From: Microbacterium capsulatum | GTDB taxonomy: Bacteria > Actinomycetota > Actinomycetes > Actinomycetales > Microbacteriaceae | Reading direction: 5' to 3' | DNA: 64,000 nt | Assembly: GCF_030865425.1 (NCBI RefSeq) | Contig: NZ_JAVFCB010000003.1 | Coordinates: 186,001-250,000, forward strand | Shown here: positions 1-7,587 of the stretch, piece by piece | How positions within the stretch are numbered: the first letter of the stretch is position 1 | Layout of the letters: every line of letters starts with the position of its first letter | Notes under the pieces: model-generated | Database searches by the model: none | What the model saw: only the letters and a program-made list of their open reading frames with translations | Told to the model about the DNA's origin: nothing | Program-made: the position numbers and the translations under genes

Positions 1-48
1 TCTTTCGCCGTGTGACAGGGCGGGGCGCGGTGAGGGTTCGGATCGGCC

Positions 49-54
49 TATGCT
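49..54 (+). promoter_or_regulatory. -10 box of a leaderless sirohydrochlorin chelatase mRNA
   Basis: TATGCT is followed by six bases and then the ATG at 61, so transcription probably begins at the start codon. No ribosome binding site is visible, which agrees with leaderless translation. Confidence 0.55.
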
Positions 55-60
55 CCGGGC

Positions 61-756
61 ATGCCCCGCCCCGCTCTGCTGGCCGTCTCGCACGGCACGT
101 CGGATGCCGCCGGCGCCGCCGCGATCGCGCTGCTCGTGCGCCGCGTCGCCGAGCGGCTGCCCGACGTCGACGTGCACGAGGGCTTCGTGGACGTGCAGCA
201 GCCGGACGCGCCTTCGACCCTCGCCGCGATCGACGGGCCCGCCGTCATCGTGCCGCTGCTGCTGTCGCAGGGCTTCCACGTGCGGGTGGATCTGGGCCGG
301 GCCGCCCGGCCGCGCGCCGATGCGGTCGTGACGGATCCGCTCGGGCCGGATCGGCGGCTGGCGGGGATCCTCGCGCGACGCCTCGACGAGGCCGGAGCCG
401 AACCGGTCGGCCCGGTCGTGCTGGCGGTCGCCGGATCCCGGGATCCGCGCTCGCTGCCGGATGCCGAGGGCATGGCGGCGCTGCTCGCCGTGCGGCTCGG
501 CCGCGAGGTCGTGCCGGCGTATCTGGCGGCCCGCGAGCCGAGCGTTCCCGACGTCCTTCTTTCGCATCCGGGGGCGCCGGTGGCGACCTATCTGCTCGCG
601 CACGGGTACTTCTACGACGTCACCCGCCGCGTCGCCGACTCGGCGCCCGTCACCGAGCCGCTGCTGGACGACGGCGAGCCCCCGGTCGAGCTCGTGGACC
701 TGGTGGTCGACAGGTACCGTGCCGGCGAGGCAGAACTCGCGCGGGCGGAGGCCTGA
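61..756 (+). CDS. Sirohydrochlorin chelatase (CbiX-type)
   Basis: A 231-residue CbiX-fold protein that should insert iron into sirohydrochlorin to make the siroheme needed by the sulfite reductase encoded 1.8 kb downstream. The N-terminal half opens with the family signature LLAVSHGTSD, with the likely metal-binding His at residue 11. The second half carries a pseudo-repeat of the fold with LLAHGYFYD near residue 185. The length suits the two-lobed single-chain form. The ATG at 61 lies six bases after a -10 box, suggesting a leaderless start. In related actinobacteria this gene sits directly in the sulfate assimilation operon; here a DUF222 gene separates the two. Cobalt chelation is an alternative, but no cobalamin genes are in the window, so iron is the better guess. 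Confidence 0.82.
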   Translation: MPRPALLAVSHGTSDAAGAAAIALLVRRVAERLPDVDVHEGFVDVQQPDAPSTLAAIDGPAVIVPLLLSQGFHVRVDLGRAARPRADAVVTDPLGPDRRLAGILARRLDEAGAEPVGPVVLAVAGSRDPRSLPDAEGMAALLAVRLGREVVPAYLAAREPSVPDVLLSHPGAPVATYLLAHGYFYDVTRRVADSAPVTEPLLDDGEPPVELVDLVVDRYRAGEAELARAEA

Positions 757-783
757 GAGCGGTGCGTACCGCGGCCTTCCGGG

Positions 784-848
784 CTGCTCACTTGTCGCGA
801 ATCGCCGCCAAAACCAGCGTTTGAGGGCGTGTCGCGACCAGCGAGCAG
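784..848. repeat. Hairpin repeat, family B (imperfect copy)
   Basis: An imperfect inverted repeat with 23-base arms (784-806 and 826-848), core GGTCGCGACACGCC in its right arm. It lies just after the chelatase gene and may end its transcript. Related copies are at 7562-7584, 26023-26083 and 62121-62193. Confidence 0.75.
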
Positions 849-895
849 GAGAAGGCGAGACCGGATCCCACCGCTTCCGGGGCTGAACGCGCACC

Positions 896-920
896 GGTCG
901 TCGAGCGAGCACAGCGAGAC
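896..920 (+). repeat. Degenerate copy of repeat family A
   Basis: GGTCGTCGAGCGAGCACAGC followed by GAGAC matches the start of the family-A repeat (consensus GTCGTTGAGCGAG...GAGACGAAACG) found at 5955-6124, 51806-52279, 53748-53877 and 63725-63814. It lies 76 bases before the first DUF222 gene. Confidence 0.65.
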
Positions 921-961
921 CACACGCCCCCCAGCCGCCGCGGATCCACGCTGTGGAACAG

Positions 962-990
962 TAGTATTTATGTTCGAATGTTGCTAGGCT
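962..990 (+). promoter_or_regulatory. Leaderless promoter with SOS-box-like operator
   Basis: TAGTATTTATGTTCGA (962-977) matches the actinobacterial LexA box TCGAACATATGTTCGA at 12 of 16 positions, the right half being perfect. The -10 box TAGGCT (985-990) is six bases before the ATG. The second DUF222 gene has the same arrangement with identical spacing. Confidence 0.5.
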
Positions 991-996
991 GGGCTC

Positions 997-2340
997 ATGA
1001 CCAGCACCCTCGACCCGCTCCTCGAAGCCGCCCGGCTTCTGGAGGGCGCGTGGGGTGAGGCGGACTCCGGGGCGGGGCTGTCGCGGGCCCGGCTGGTCGC
1101 GGTGAATGAGGCTCTGGGGCGGCTCAAGCGCACGGCCGACGCGGTGCATGCCGAGGTCGCGGCCCGCCTGGCCGAGGAGTCCCGGCCCGAGCTGGGGCCG
1201 GAGTCGCTCGCGAAGCAGCAGGGGTTCCGCAACACCGCGCAGCTGATCGCGACGACCACGGGTGCGTCGACCGGGGAGGCGGTGCGCCTGGTCAAGGTCG
1301 GGGAGGCGACGGCGCCGCGGACGAACCTGATCGGGGAAGCACTGCCGGTGAAGTTCCCCGCCGTGCGTGAGGCCCTGTCCGCGGGTCGGATCGGTGCGAC
1401 GGCAGCGGGCGTGATCGTCGCGTTCCTGGACCGGATGATCCCGAAGGCGGGGCGTGAGCGGGTCGCGGAAGCCGAGCGGGCACTGGTCGGGCTCGCGCCG
1501 GGGCTGTCGGGGGACGAGGTGCGACGGACGGTCACCCGCATGCAGGCCCATCTGGATCCCGACGGGGTCGCGCCGCGCGAGGACGAGCTGCGTGCCCGGG
1601 CGGCGGTGACGATGTTCGAGCGTGAGGGGATGCTGCACGTGAACGCGGTGCTGGATCCGGCCCGCGGCGCCCCGGTGAAGGCGGCGATCCAGGGTTTCGT
1701 GTCGGCGGAGTTCGCCGCGAAGCGCGACGGCCGGGACCCGCATGCCGCAGACAGCGACCGCCGCTCCGTGTCGCAGATCCAGGCCGACGCGCTCGTGCAC
1801 CTCGCCGAGCACGCCCTCACCTGCGTGAAGAACACGACACTGAACGGGGCGACGGTGATCGTCCGCGTGAACGCGGCCGATCTGCAGGACGGCACCGGGT
1901 TCGGGCTCATCGACGGCATCGAGCAGCCGGTCGGCATCGACACCGTGCGCCGCATGGCCGGCGGGGGCGGCGTGACCCGGTGGGTGTGCGGTGACGACGG
2001 GGAGATCCTGAACTGGGGGCGCGAGCGGCGCCTGTTCACCCGCACGCAGCGGCTCGCCCTCGCCGAACGCGACGGAGGATGCGCATTCTGCGGGCTCCCG
2101 CCCGGCGTGACGAAGGCCCACCACATCGCCTGGTGGAAACGCGACCGCGGGAAGACCGATCTCGCCAACGGGGTGCTGCTCTGCGAGACGTGCCACCACC
2201 TCATCCACGACAACGGCTGGGACATCCGCATCGACGGCACCGGAATCCGCGCCAAAGTCTGGTTCCTGCCACCACCCACCGTCGACCCGCACCGCACACC
2301 CCGCCTCGGCGGCCGAGCCCGCACCGAACTCATCGCCTGA
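997..2340 (+). CDS. DUF222 / HNH endonuclease domain protein (13E12-type), copy 1
   Basis: A 447-residue protein with the helical DUF222 region over roughly residues 1-300 and a C-terminal HNH nuclease domain. The HNH signature is visible: CAFC near residue 365, the AHH pair, LANG, then CETCHHLIHDN, giving two zinc-type CxxC pairs and the HNH histidines. It is the same length as the copy at 52367 and very similar in its last 100 residues, including the terminal GGRARTELIA. It lies between the siroheme chelatase and the sulfite reductase genes, with repeat families A and B just upstream, so it looks inserted into the sulfur locus. Some 13E12 genes in mycobacteria are reported as LexA-controlled, and a SOS-box-like sequence overlaps this promoter. 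The biological role of the family is not known to me. Confidence 0.88.
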   Translation: MTSTLDPLLEAARLLEGAWGEADSGAGLSRARLVAVNEALGRLKRTADAVHAEVAARLAEESRPELGPESLAKQQGFRNTAQLIATTTGASTGEAVRLVKVGEATAPRTNLIGEALPVKFPAVREALSAGRIGATAAGVIVAFLDRMIPKAGRERVAEAERALVGLAPGLSGDEVRRTVTRMQAHLDPDGVAPREDELRARAAVTMFEREGMLHVNAVLDPARGAPVKAAIQGFVSAEFAAKRDGRDPHAADSDRRSVSQIQADALVHLAEHALTCVKNTTLNGATVIVRVNAADLQDGTGFGLIDGIEQPVGIDTVRRMAGGGGVTRWVCGDDGEILNWGRERRLFTRTQRLALAERDGGCAFCGLPPGVTKAHHIAWWKRDRGKTDLANGVLLCETCHHLIHDNGWDIRIDGTGIRAKVWFLPPPTVDPHRTPRLGGRARTELIA

Positions 2341-2447
2341 GCCCGCGCACCGCTGGCCTCACGGACCGGTTCGGGAAGCCGGAAAGCACAGGAGGACGAG
2401 CGGCGGCGCCCCTATTGAACCGCATCCAACCGGGACGAATCTGGACA

Positions 2448-2483
2448 ATGTCGAAGAATGTCGTCGCGTGTCGGAGCCGCTGA
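2448..2483 (+). CDS. Possible Cys-containing short upstream ORF
   Basis: A possible 11-residue peptide, MSKNVVACRSR, ends 43 bases before the sulfite reductase start. Short Cys-containing leader ORFs acting as cysteine-responsive attenuators are known upstream of mycobacterial sulfur genes. Support here is weak: one Cys only, no clear ribosome binding site, and the predicted sulfite reductase promoter lies downstream of it. Confidence 0.2.
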   Translation: MSKNVVACRSR

Positions 2484-2514
2484 CACACTCGAGCGTCCGG
2501 TAAGGATCCGCACG

Positions 2515-2520
2515 TACCGT
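2515..2520 (+). promoter_or_regulatory. -10 box of the sulfate reduction operon
   Basis: TACCGT is followed by six bases and the ATG at 2527. This favours the 2527 start over the in-frame ATG at 2458 and again suggests a leaderless mRNA. Confidence 0.45.
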
Positions 2521-2526
2521 GTCCGC

Positions 2527-4248
2527 ATGTCCTCCGAATCGATCGCCCCCGTCCGCGGCGCGCGCACCCGCACTGCCCGCGTGCCCACGAAGCCGCACGG
2601 CCAGTGGGCCGTCGACGGCAACGAGCCCCTCAACGGCAATGAGGAGTGGAAGCTCGCCGACGGCGGGCTGAGCGTGCGCGAGCGGATCGAGAAGACCTAC
2701 GCCGCCGGCGGCTTCTCCTCGATCGACCCCACCGACCTGCACGGCCGGTTCCGCTGGTGGGGCCTGTACACCCAGCGCAAGCCGGGCATCGACGGCGGCC
2801 GCACGGCCCAGCTCGAGCCGCACGAGCTCGAGGACGAGTACTTCATGATGCGGGTGCGCATCGACGGCGGCCAGCTCACGACCGAGCAGCTGCGCGTGAT
2901 CGGCGGGATCTCCACCGAGTTCGCGCGCGACTCCGCCGACATCACCGACCGCCAGAACATCCAGCTGCACTGGGTGCGCGTCGAGGACGTGCCCGAGATC
3001 TGGCGCCGCCTCGAGGGCGTCGGCCTCAGCACGACCGAGGCGTGCGGCGACGTGCCGCGCGTGATCCTCGGATCCCCCGTCGCCGGCATCGCGGCCGACG
3101 AGCTGATCGACCCCACACCGCAGATCCTCGAGATCGCCGAGCGGTTCATCGGCGACGAGACGCTTGCGAACCTGCCCCGCAAGTACAAGACCGCGATCAC
3201 CGGCCACCCCAGCCAGGACGTCGTGCACGAGATCAACGACTGCGCCTTCGTCGCCGTCGAACACCCCGAGCTCGGGATCGGCTACGACCTGTGGGTCGGC
3301 GGCGCCCTCTCCACCGTGCCGCGGCTCGGCGAGCGCCTCGGGGTCTTCGTCAGCCCCGACCGCGTGGCCGAGGTCTGGCACGGGGTGACGCAGATCTTCC
3401 GGGACTACGGCTACCGGCGCCTGCGCAACAAGGCGCGACTGAAATTCCTGCTGGCCGACTGGGGCACGGAGAAGTTCCGCCAGGTGCTGGAGGGCGAGTA
3501 CCTCGAGACGCCGCTGCCCGACGGCCCCGCCGCCCCGAAGCCGGTCGGCAAGGGCGACCACGTCGGCGTGCATCTGCAGAAGGACGGCCTCTACTTCGTC
3601 GGCGCGGCCCCCGCGGTCGGCCGGGTCTCCGGCACCGTGCTCACCGGGCTCGCCGATCTCGCCGAGGCGCACGGATCCTCCCGGGTCCGCACCACGCCGT
3701 ACCAGAAGGTGCTCGTGCTCGACATCGAGAAGGATCGGGTGGAGTCGCTCATCGCGGGCCTGTCGAAGCTGGGCCTCGAAGCCCGCCCGAGCCTGTTCCG
3801 CCGCGCGACCATCGCCTGCACCGGCATCGAGTACTGCAAGCTCGCGATCGTCGAGACCAAGGTCAACGCGACCATCGCGATCGAGCAGCTCGAGCAGCGC
3901 CTCGGTGCGCTCGAGCCCGAGATCGGCCGCCCGATCACGCTCCACGTGAACGGCTGCCCGAACTCGTGCGCACGCATCCAGACCGCCGACATCGGCCTCA
4001 AGGGCCAGCTCGTCATGATCGACGGCGAGCAGGTGCCCGGCTACCAGGTGCACCTCGGCGGCGGCCTCGCGAACTCCGACCGCGAGGAGGCCGGCCTCGG
4101 CCGCACCGTGCGCGGCCTCAAGGTTCCGGCCGACGGGATCGCGGACTACGCCGAGCGCGTGATCCGCCGCTACCTGGCCGACCGCGTCGACGCGGACGAG
4201 ACGTTCGCGACCTGGGCACACCGCGCCGACGAGGAGGCACTGGTATGA
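2527..4248 (+). CDS. sir: Assimilatory sulfite reductase (ferredoxin, siroheme type)
   Basis: A 573-residue siroheme and [4Fe-4S] reductase that takes sulfite to sulfide with electrons from ferredoxin. The cluster ligands are plain: ACTGIEYC (Cys431, Cys437) and GCPNSC (Cys477, Cys481). Tyr81 in WWGLYTQR and Cys173 in TEACGDVPR match the positions of the covalent Tyr-Cys link described for the Mycobacterium tuberculosis enzyme NirA/SirA, which supports sulfite over nitrite as substrate. The two ferredoxin-like half domains and both siroheme regions are present. I place the start at 2527 because a -10 box lies six bases before it and the 23 residues encoded upstream are unlike the family. The stop overlaps the next gene by four bases (ATGA), so the two are translationally coupled. 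Confidence 0.92.
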   Translation: MSSESIAPVRGARTRTARVPTKPHGQWAVDGNEPLNGNEEWKLADGGLSVRERIEKTYAAGGFSSIDPTDLHGRFRWWGLYTQRKPGIDGGRTAQLEPHELEDEYFMMRVRIDGGQLTTEQLRVIGGISTEFARDSADITDRQNIQLHWVRVEDVPEIWRRLEGVGLSTTEACGDVPRVILGSPVAGIAADELIDPTPQILEIAERFIGDETLANLPRKYKTAITGHPSQDVVHEINDCAFVAVEHPELGIGYDLWVGGALSTVPRLGERLGVFVSPDRVAEVWHGVTQIFRDYGYRRLRNKARLKFLLADWGTEKFRQVLEGEYLETPLPDGPAAPKPVGKGDHVGVHLQKDGLYFVGAAPAVGRVSGTVLTGLADLAEAHGSSRVRTTPYQKVLVLDIEKDRVESLIAGLSKLGLEARPSLFRRATIACTGIEYCKLAIVETKVNATIAIEQLEQRLGALEPEIGRPITLHVNGCPNSCARIQTADIGLKGQLVMIDGEQVPGYQVHLGGGLANSDREEAGLGRTVRGLKVPADGIADYAERVIRRYLADRVDADETFATWAHRADEEALV

Positions 4249-4985
4249 GCATCGCCCTCGATCTCCGCCCCGCGCGCCGCAGCATCGACGAGCTCCGCGC
4301 GCTCGCCGAGCGGGGCGCCCGCGAGCTGCGCAGCGGATCCGCCGACGAGGCCTCCCCCGCCGAGGTCGTCGCCTGGGTCGCCGCGAACGTCTCCCCGCGC
4401 CTGGCCGCCGTGGCCTGCTCGATGGCCGACGCCGCGCTCCCCCACCTCGTCGCCGAGGCGATCCCCGGCGTGGACGTGCTGTTCCTCGACACCGGCTACC
4501 ACTTCCTCGAGACGACGTTCACGCGCGACGAGGTCGCCCGCACCCTGGACGTGCGGATCGTCGACGTCAAGCCCGCCCAGACCGTGCGCGAACAGGACGA
4601 GGAGTTCGGCAAGGACCTCTTCTCCCGCGACCCCGCGCTGTGCTGCGAGCGCCGCAAGGTCGCCCCGCTGCACCAGGCGCTCGGCGGCTACGAGGTGTGG
4701 TTCACGGGGGTGCGCCGCGACGAGGCGCCCACCCGCACGAACACCCCGGTCATCGTCTTCGACGAGCGCAACGGCCTGATCAAGGTCAACCCGGTCGCGA
4801 GCTGGAGCTTCGACGACCTCATCGACTACGCCACCGCGCACGAGGTCGTGGTGAACCCGCTCGTCGCGAACGGGTACCCCTCGATCGGCTGCGCCCCGTG
4901 CACCAGGCCCGTCGCGGCCGGCGAAGACCCCCGCTCCGGCCGCTGGGCCGGGCTCTCGAAGACGGAATGCGGACTCCACCTATGA
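4245..4985 (+). CDS. cysH: Adenylyl-sulfate (APS) reductase
   Basis: A 246-residue PAPS/APS reductase family enzyme that reduces activated sulfate to sulfite with thioredoxin or a similar donor. It has the extra cysteine pairs of the iron-sulfur type, ALCCERRK and CAPC, which hold a [4Fe-4S] cluster and mark APS rather than PAPS as substrate. The catalytic cysteine is in the tail KTECGLHL. The match to APS use is consistent with the absence of an APS kinase (CysC) gene here. The start overlaps the sulfite reductase stop by four bases, and its own stop overlaps the cysD start in the same way, so the genes form one coupled operon. Confidence 0.92.
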   Translation: MSIALDLRPARRSIDELRALAERGARELRSGSADEASPAEVVAWVAANVSPRLAAVACSMADAALPHLVAEAIPGVDVLFLDTGYHFLETTFTRDEVARTLDVRIVDVKPAQTVREQDEEFGKDLFSRDPALCCERRKVAPLHQALGGYEVWFTGVRRDEAPTRTNTPVIVFDERNGLIKVNPVASWSFDDLIDYATAHEVVVNPLVANGYPSIGCAPCTRPVAAGEDPRSGRWAGLSKTECGLHL

Positions 4986-5932
4986 GCATCGACACCCTCA
5001 CCGCCCCGGTCCCGGCCCTGGCCGGCCGCGCTGCGGCGCCGACCCTGAGCGGCCTCGACCTGCTCGAGGCCGAGGCGATCCACATCATCCGCGAGGTCGT
5101 CGCCGAGTTCGAGCGACCCGTGCTGCTGTTCTCCGGCGGCAAGGACTCCGTGCTCGTGCTGCACCTCGCCGCGCGCGCCTTCGCGCCCGGCCGGATCCCG
5201 TTCTCGGTGCTGCACGTCGACACCGGCCACAACTTCGACGAGGTGATCCGGTTCCGCGACGAGACGGTCGAGCGCCTCGGACTCACGCTCGAGGTCGCGC
5301 GGGTGCAGGACTACATCGACGACGGCCGCCTGGCCGAGCGCCCCGACGGCACCCGCAACGTGCTGCAGACGCAGCCGCTGCTCGACGCGATCGCCGCCGG
5401 CAAGCACGATGCCGTGTTCGGCGGAGCCCGTCGTGACGAGGACAAGGCCCGCGCCAAGGAGCGCATCATCTCCCTGCGCGACGAGTTCGGGCAGTGGGAT
5501 CCGCGCAACCAGCGCCCCGAACTGTGGAGCCTGTACAACGGTCGGCACACCCCCGGCAAGCACGTGCGCGCGTTCCCGATCTCGAACTGGACCGAGCTCG
5601 ACGTGTGGCGCTACATCGCCCGCGAGCGGATCGCCCTGCCGCCGCTGTACCTGGCGCACGAGCGCGAGGTGTTCCGCCGCGACGGCATGTGGTGGGCCGT
5701 GAACGAGCACGCCCGGCCCCGCGAGGGCGAGCAGGTCGAGCGCCGCGTCGTCCGCTACCGCACGGTCGGCGACGCGAGCTGCACCGGCGCCGTCGAGTCC
5801 GACGCCGACACGGTCGACGCGGTCGTCGCCGAGGTCGCCCGCTCCACGCTCACCGAGCGCGGCGCCACGCGCGCCGACGACCGGATCAGCGAGGCCGCCA
5901 TGGAGGACCGCAAGAAGAACGGATACTTCTGA
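4982..5932 (+). CDS. cysD: Sulfate adenylyltransferase subunit 2
   Basis: A 316-residue ATP sulfurylase small subunit of the PP-loop family; with CysN it makes APS from sulfate and ATP. The PP-loop LLFSGGKDSVLVLH is near residue 45, followed by the family segments HVDTGHNF, GGARRDEDKARAKER, the FPISNWTELDVW region and the conserved end MEDRKKNGYF. Length and ends are normal. It overlaps cysH by four bases and its TGA shares one base with the cysN ATG. Confidence 0.94.
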   Translation: MSIDTLTAPVPALAGRAAAPTLSGLDLLEAEAIHIIREVVAEFERPVLLFSGGKDSVLVLHLAARAFAPGRIPFSVLHVDTGHNFDEVIRFRDETVERLGLTLEVARVQDYIDDGRLAERPDGTRNVLQTQPLLDAIAAGKHDAVFGGARRDEDKARAKERIISLRDEFGQWDPRNQRPELWSLYNGRHTPGKHVRAFPISNWTELDVWRYIARERIALPPLYLAHEREVFRRDGMWWAVNEHARPREGEQVERRVVRYRTVGDASCTGAVESDADTVDAVVAEVARSTLTERGATRADDRISEAAMEDRKKNGYF

Positions 5933-7440
5933 TGAGCACCACCGAGACCTCTGAGGTCGTTGAGCGAGCGAAGCGAGACGAAACGCCATCGCCCGCCGGA
6001 AGCCGCGTTTCGTCTCGGTCGGCTTCGCCGTCCTCGCTCAACGACCCCGAAAAGCACGCGACTTCGCCGTCGTCGCTCAACGACCCCGAAAAGCAGGCGG
6101 CTTCGCCGTCCTCGCTCAACGACCGTGAGGGAGCCTCGGCGCTGCTGCGGGACACGACCCTGTTCCGGTTCGCGACCGCGGGATCCGTCGACGACGGCAA
6201 GTCCACGCTCGTCGGCCGACTCCTGCACGACGCGAAGGCGATCCTCGCCGACCAGCTCGAGCAGGTCGCGCGCACCTCCGCCGACCGCGGCTTCGCGCAC
6301 GGCGAGTTCGACTTCGCGCTGCTCACCGACGGTCTGCGCGCCGAGCGCGAGCAGGGCATCACGATCGACGTGGCCTACCGCTACTTCTCGACCGATGCGC
6401 GCAGCTTCATCCTCGCCGACTGCCCCGGGCACGTGCAGTACACCCGCAACATGGTCACCGGATCCGCGACCGCCGACGCCGTGGTCGTGCTCATCGACGC
6501 GCGCAAGGGCGTCGTCGAGCAGACCCGCCGCCACCTCGCCGTGGTGTCGTTGCTGCGCGTGCCGCACGTCATCATCGCGGTGAACAAGATCGACCTCACG
6601 GGCTTCGACGAGAAGCGCTACCGCGCCGTCGAGGAGCAGGCGAACCAGGTCGCGGTCGAGCTCGGCCTGATCGACGCGCACGTCATCCCGGTGTCGGCCC
6701 TCGAGGGCGACAACATCGTGGACGCCTCCGAGCGCACCCCCTGGTACGGCGGCCCGACGCTGCGGGAGCTGCTCGAGACGCTGCCCGCACGCGCCGCCGA
6801 GGAGGACGCCGCGTTCCGCCTGCCGGTGCAGACCGTGATCCGCCCCCAGGGAGGCGTCTCGGCGCTGATCGATGAGGACGAGGCCGCCGGGCTCCGCGAC
6901 TACCGCGGCTTCGCCGGGCGCGTGTCGAGCGGATCCGTCCGGGTCGGCGACCGCGTGCAGGTCTTCCCCGGCGGGCACGAGACGACCGTGACCGGGATCC
7001 GCGTCGCCGGCCGGGAGGCGGAGTACGCGCACACCGCGCAGTCGATCGCCGTCACACTCGCCGACGAGGTCGACGCCGCCCGCGGCGCCCTCATCGCCGC
7101 CGCCGGCACCCTGCCGACCGGGCACCAGGAGGCCGAGGTCGAGATCTTCCAGCTCGATGTCCGGCCGATCACTCCGGGCGCCCGCGTGCTGGCCAAGCAC
7201 GGCACGTCCACGGTGCAGGCGATCGTGAGCGAGGTGCTCTCCCGCCGCGACCTGGACACCCTCGCCCTCGAGGACGCGTCCGAGCTGGCCGTGAACGAGA
7301 TCGGCCGGGTGCGGATCCGCTTCGCGTCCCCGCTGCCGCTCGAGACCTACGCCGACGACCGCGAGGGCGGCGCGCTGCTGCTCATCCACCCCGCCGACGG
7401 CGCGACCCTCGCCGCCGCGACCGTCGTCGAGACCACGTGA
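5932..7440 (+). CDS. cysN: Sulfate adenylyltransferase subunit 1, with repeat-encoded N-terminal insert
   Basis: A 502-residue GTPase subunit of ATP sulfurylase, whose GTP hydrolysis drives APS formation by CysD. G-motifs are intact: GSVDDGKST from residue 84, DCPGH, and NKID. The C-terminal EF-Tu-like beta domains follow. The odd part is the N-terminus: the P-loop lies about 50 residues later than usual because residues about 8-65 are encoded by a family-A hairpin repeat and three tandem 39-base copies of one arm, giving SPSSLNDPEK-like 13-residue units. No usual start codon lies between the repeat and the P-loop in frame, so the insert must be translated unless translation restarts at an unusual codon. 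The start overlaps the cysD stop by one base. Confidence 0.9.
   Translation: MSTTETSEVVERAKRDETPSPAGSRVSSRSASPSSLNDPEKHATSPSSLNDPEKQAASPSSLNDREGASALLRDTTLFRFATAGSVDDGKSTLVGRLLHDAKAILADQLEQVARTSADRGFAHGEFDFALLTDGLRAEREQGITIDVAYRYFSTDARSFILADCPGHVQYTRNMVTGSATADAVVVLIDARKGVVEQTRRHLAVVSLLRVPHVIIAVNKIDLTGFDEKRYRAVEEQANQVAVELGLIDAHVIPVSALEGDNIVDASERTPWYGGPTLRELLETLPARAAEEDAAFRLPVQTVIRPQGGVSALIDEDEAAGLRDYRGFAGRVSSGSVRVGDRVQVFPGGHETTVTGIRVAGREAEYAHTAQSIAVTLADEVDAARGALIAAAGTLPTGHQEAEVEIFQLDVRPITPGARVLAKHGTSTVQAIVSEVLSRRDLDTLALEDASELAVNEIGRVRIRFASPLPLETYADDREGGALLLIHPADGATLAAATVVETT
5955..6124. repeat. Family A hairpin repeat with tandem right arms inside cysN
   Basis: The left arm GGTCGTTGAGCGAGCGAAGC...GAGACGAAACG begins at 5955, and the inverted arm CGTTTCGTCTC...CTCGCTCAACGACC ends at 6046. 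Two more copies of the end of the right arm follow with a 39-base period, keeping the reading frame. The element is wholly within the cysN coding region. Confidence 0.88.
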
Positions 7441-7446
7441 TCATGC

Positions 7447-7520
7447 GGGGTGGGGGGGGGGGGGGGCCCCCCCCCCCCCGGCGGCGCACCCCCCCGCCCC
7501 CCCCCCCCCCCCCCCCCCCC
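7447..7520. repeat. Long G and C homopolymer tracts
   Basis: Between cysN and the convergent ABC exporter gene: four Gs, a T, then 15 Gs (7452-7466) directly followed by 13 Cs (7467-7479), a short spacer, seven Cs, a G, and 24 Cs (7497-7520). Nothing similar occurs elsewhere in the window. It may be a real extreme terminator or a read or assembly error at a hairpin, since it stands where the left arm of a family-B repeat would be expected. Confidence 0.8.
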
Positions 7521-7561
7521 GGTGGGGTGGCCGCCCCCCGGGGTCCGCCGCGGCGTTTGAG

Positions 7562-7584
7562 GGCGTGTCGCGACCAGCGAACAG
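7562..7584. repeat. Family B repeat, right arm only
   Basis: GGCGTGTCGCGACCAGCGAA and its left flank GCGTTTGAG match the copy at 826-848 closely. The left arm is missing and the space holds the G/C tracts. It lies four bases before the end of the exporter gene. Confidence 0.7.
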
Positions 7585-7587
7585 CCC

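Noticed and set aside
12..824. Long Arg/Ala-rich frames over the chelatase gene
   Set aside because: Typical out-of-frame translation of high-GC coding DNA; the CbiX frame has clear motifs.
2458..2526. Upstream ATG at 2458 as start of sulfite reductase
   Set aside because: It would add 23 residues unlike the family and skip the well-placed -10 box before 2527.
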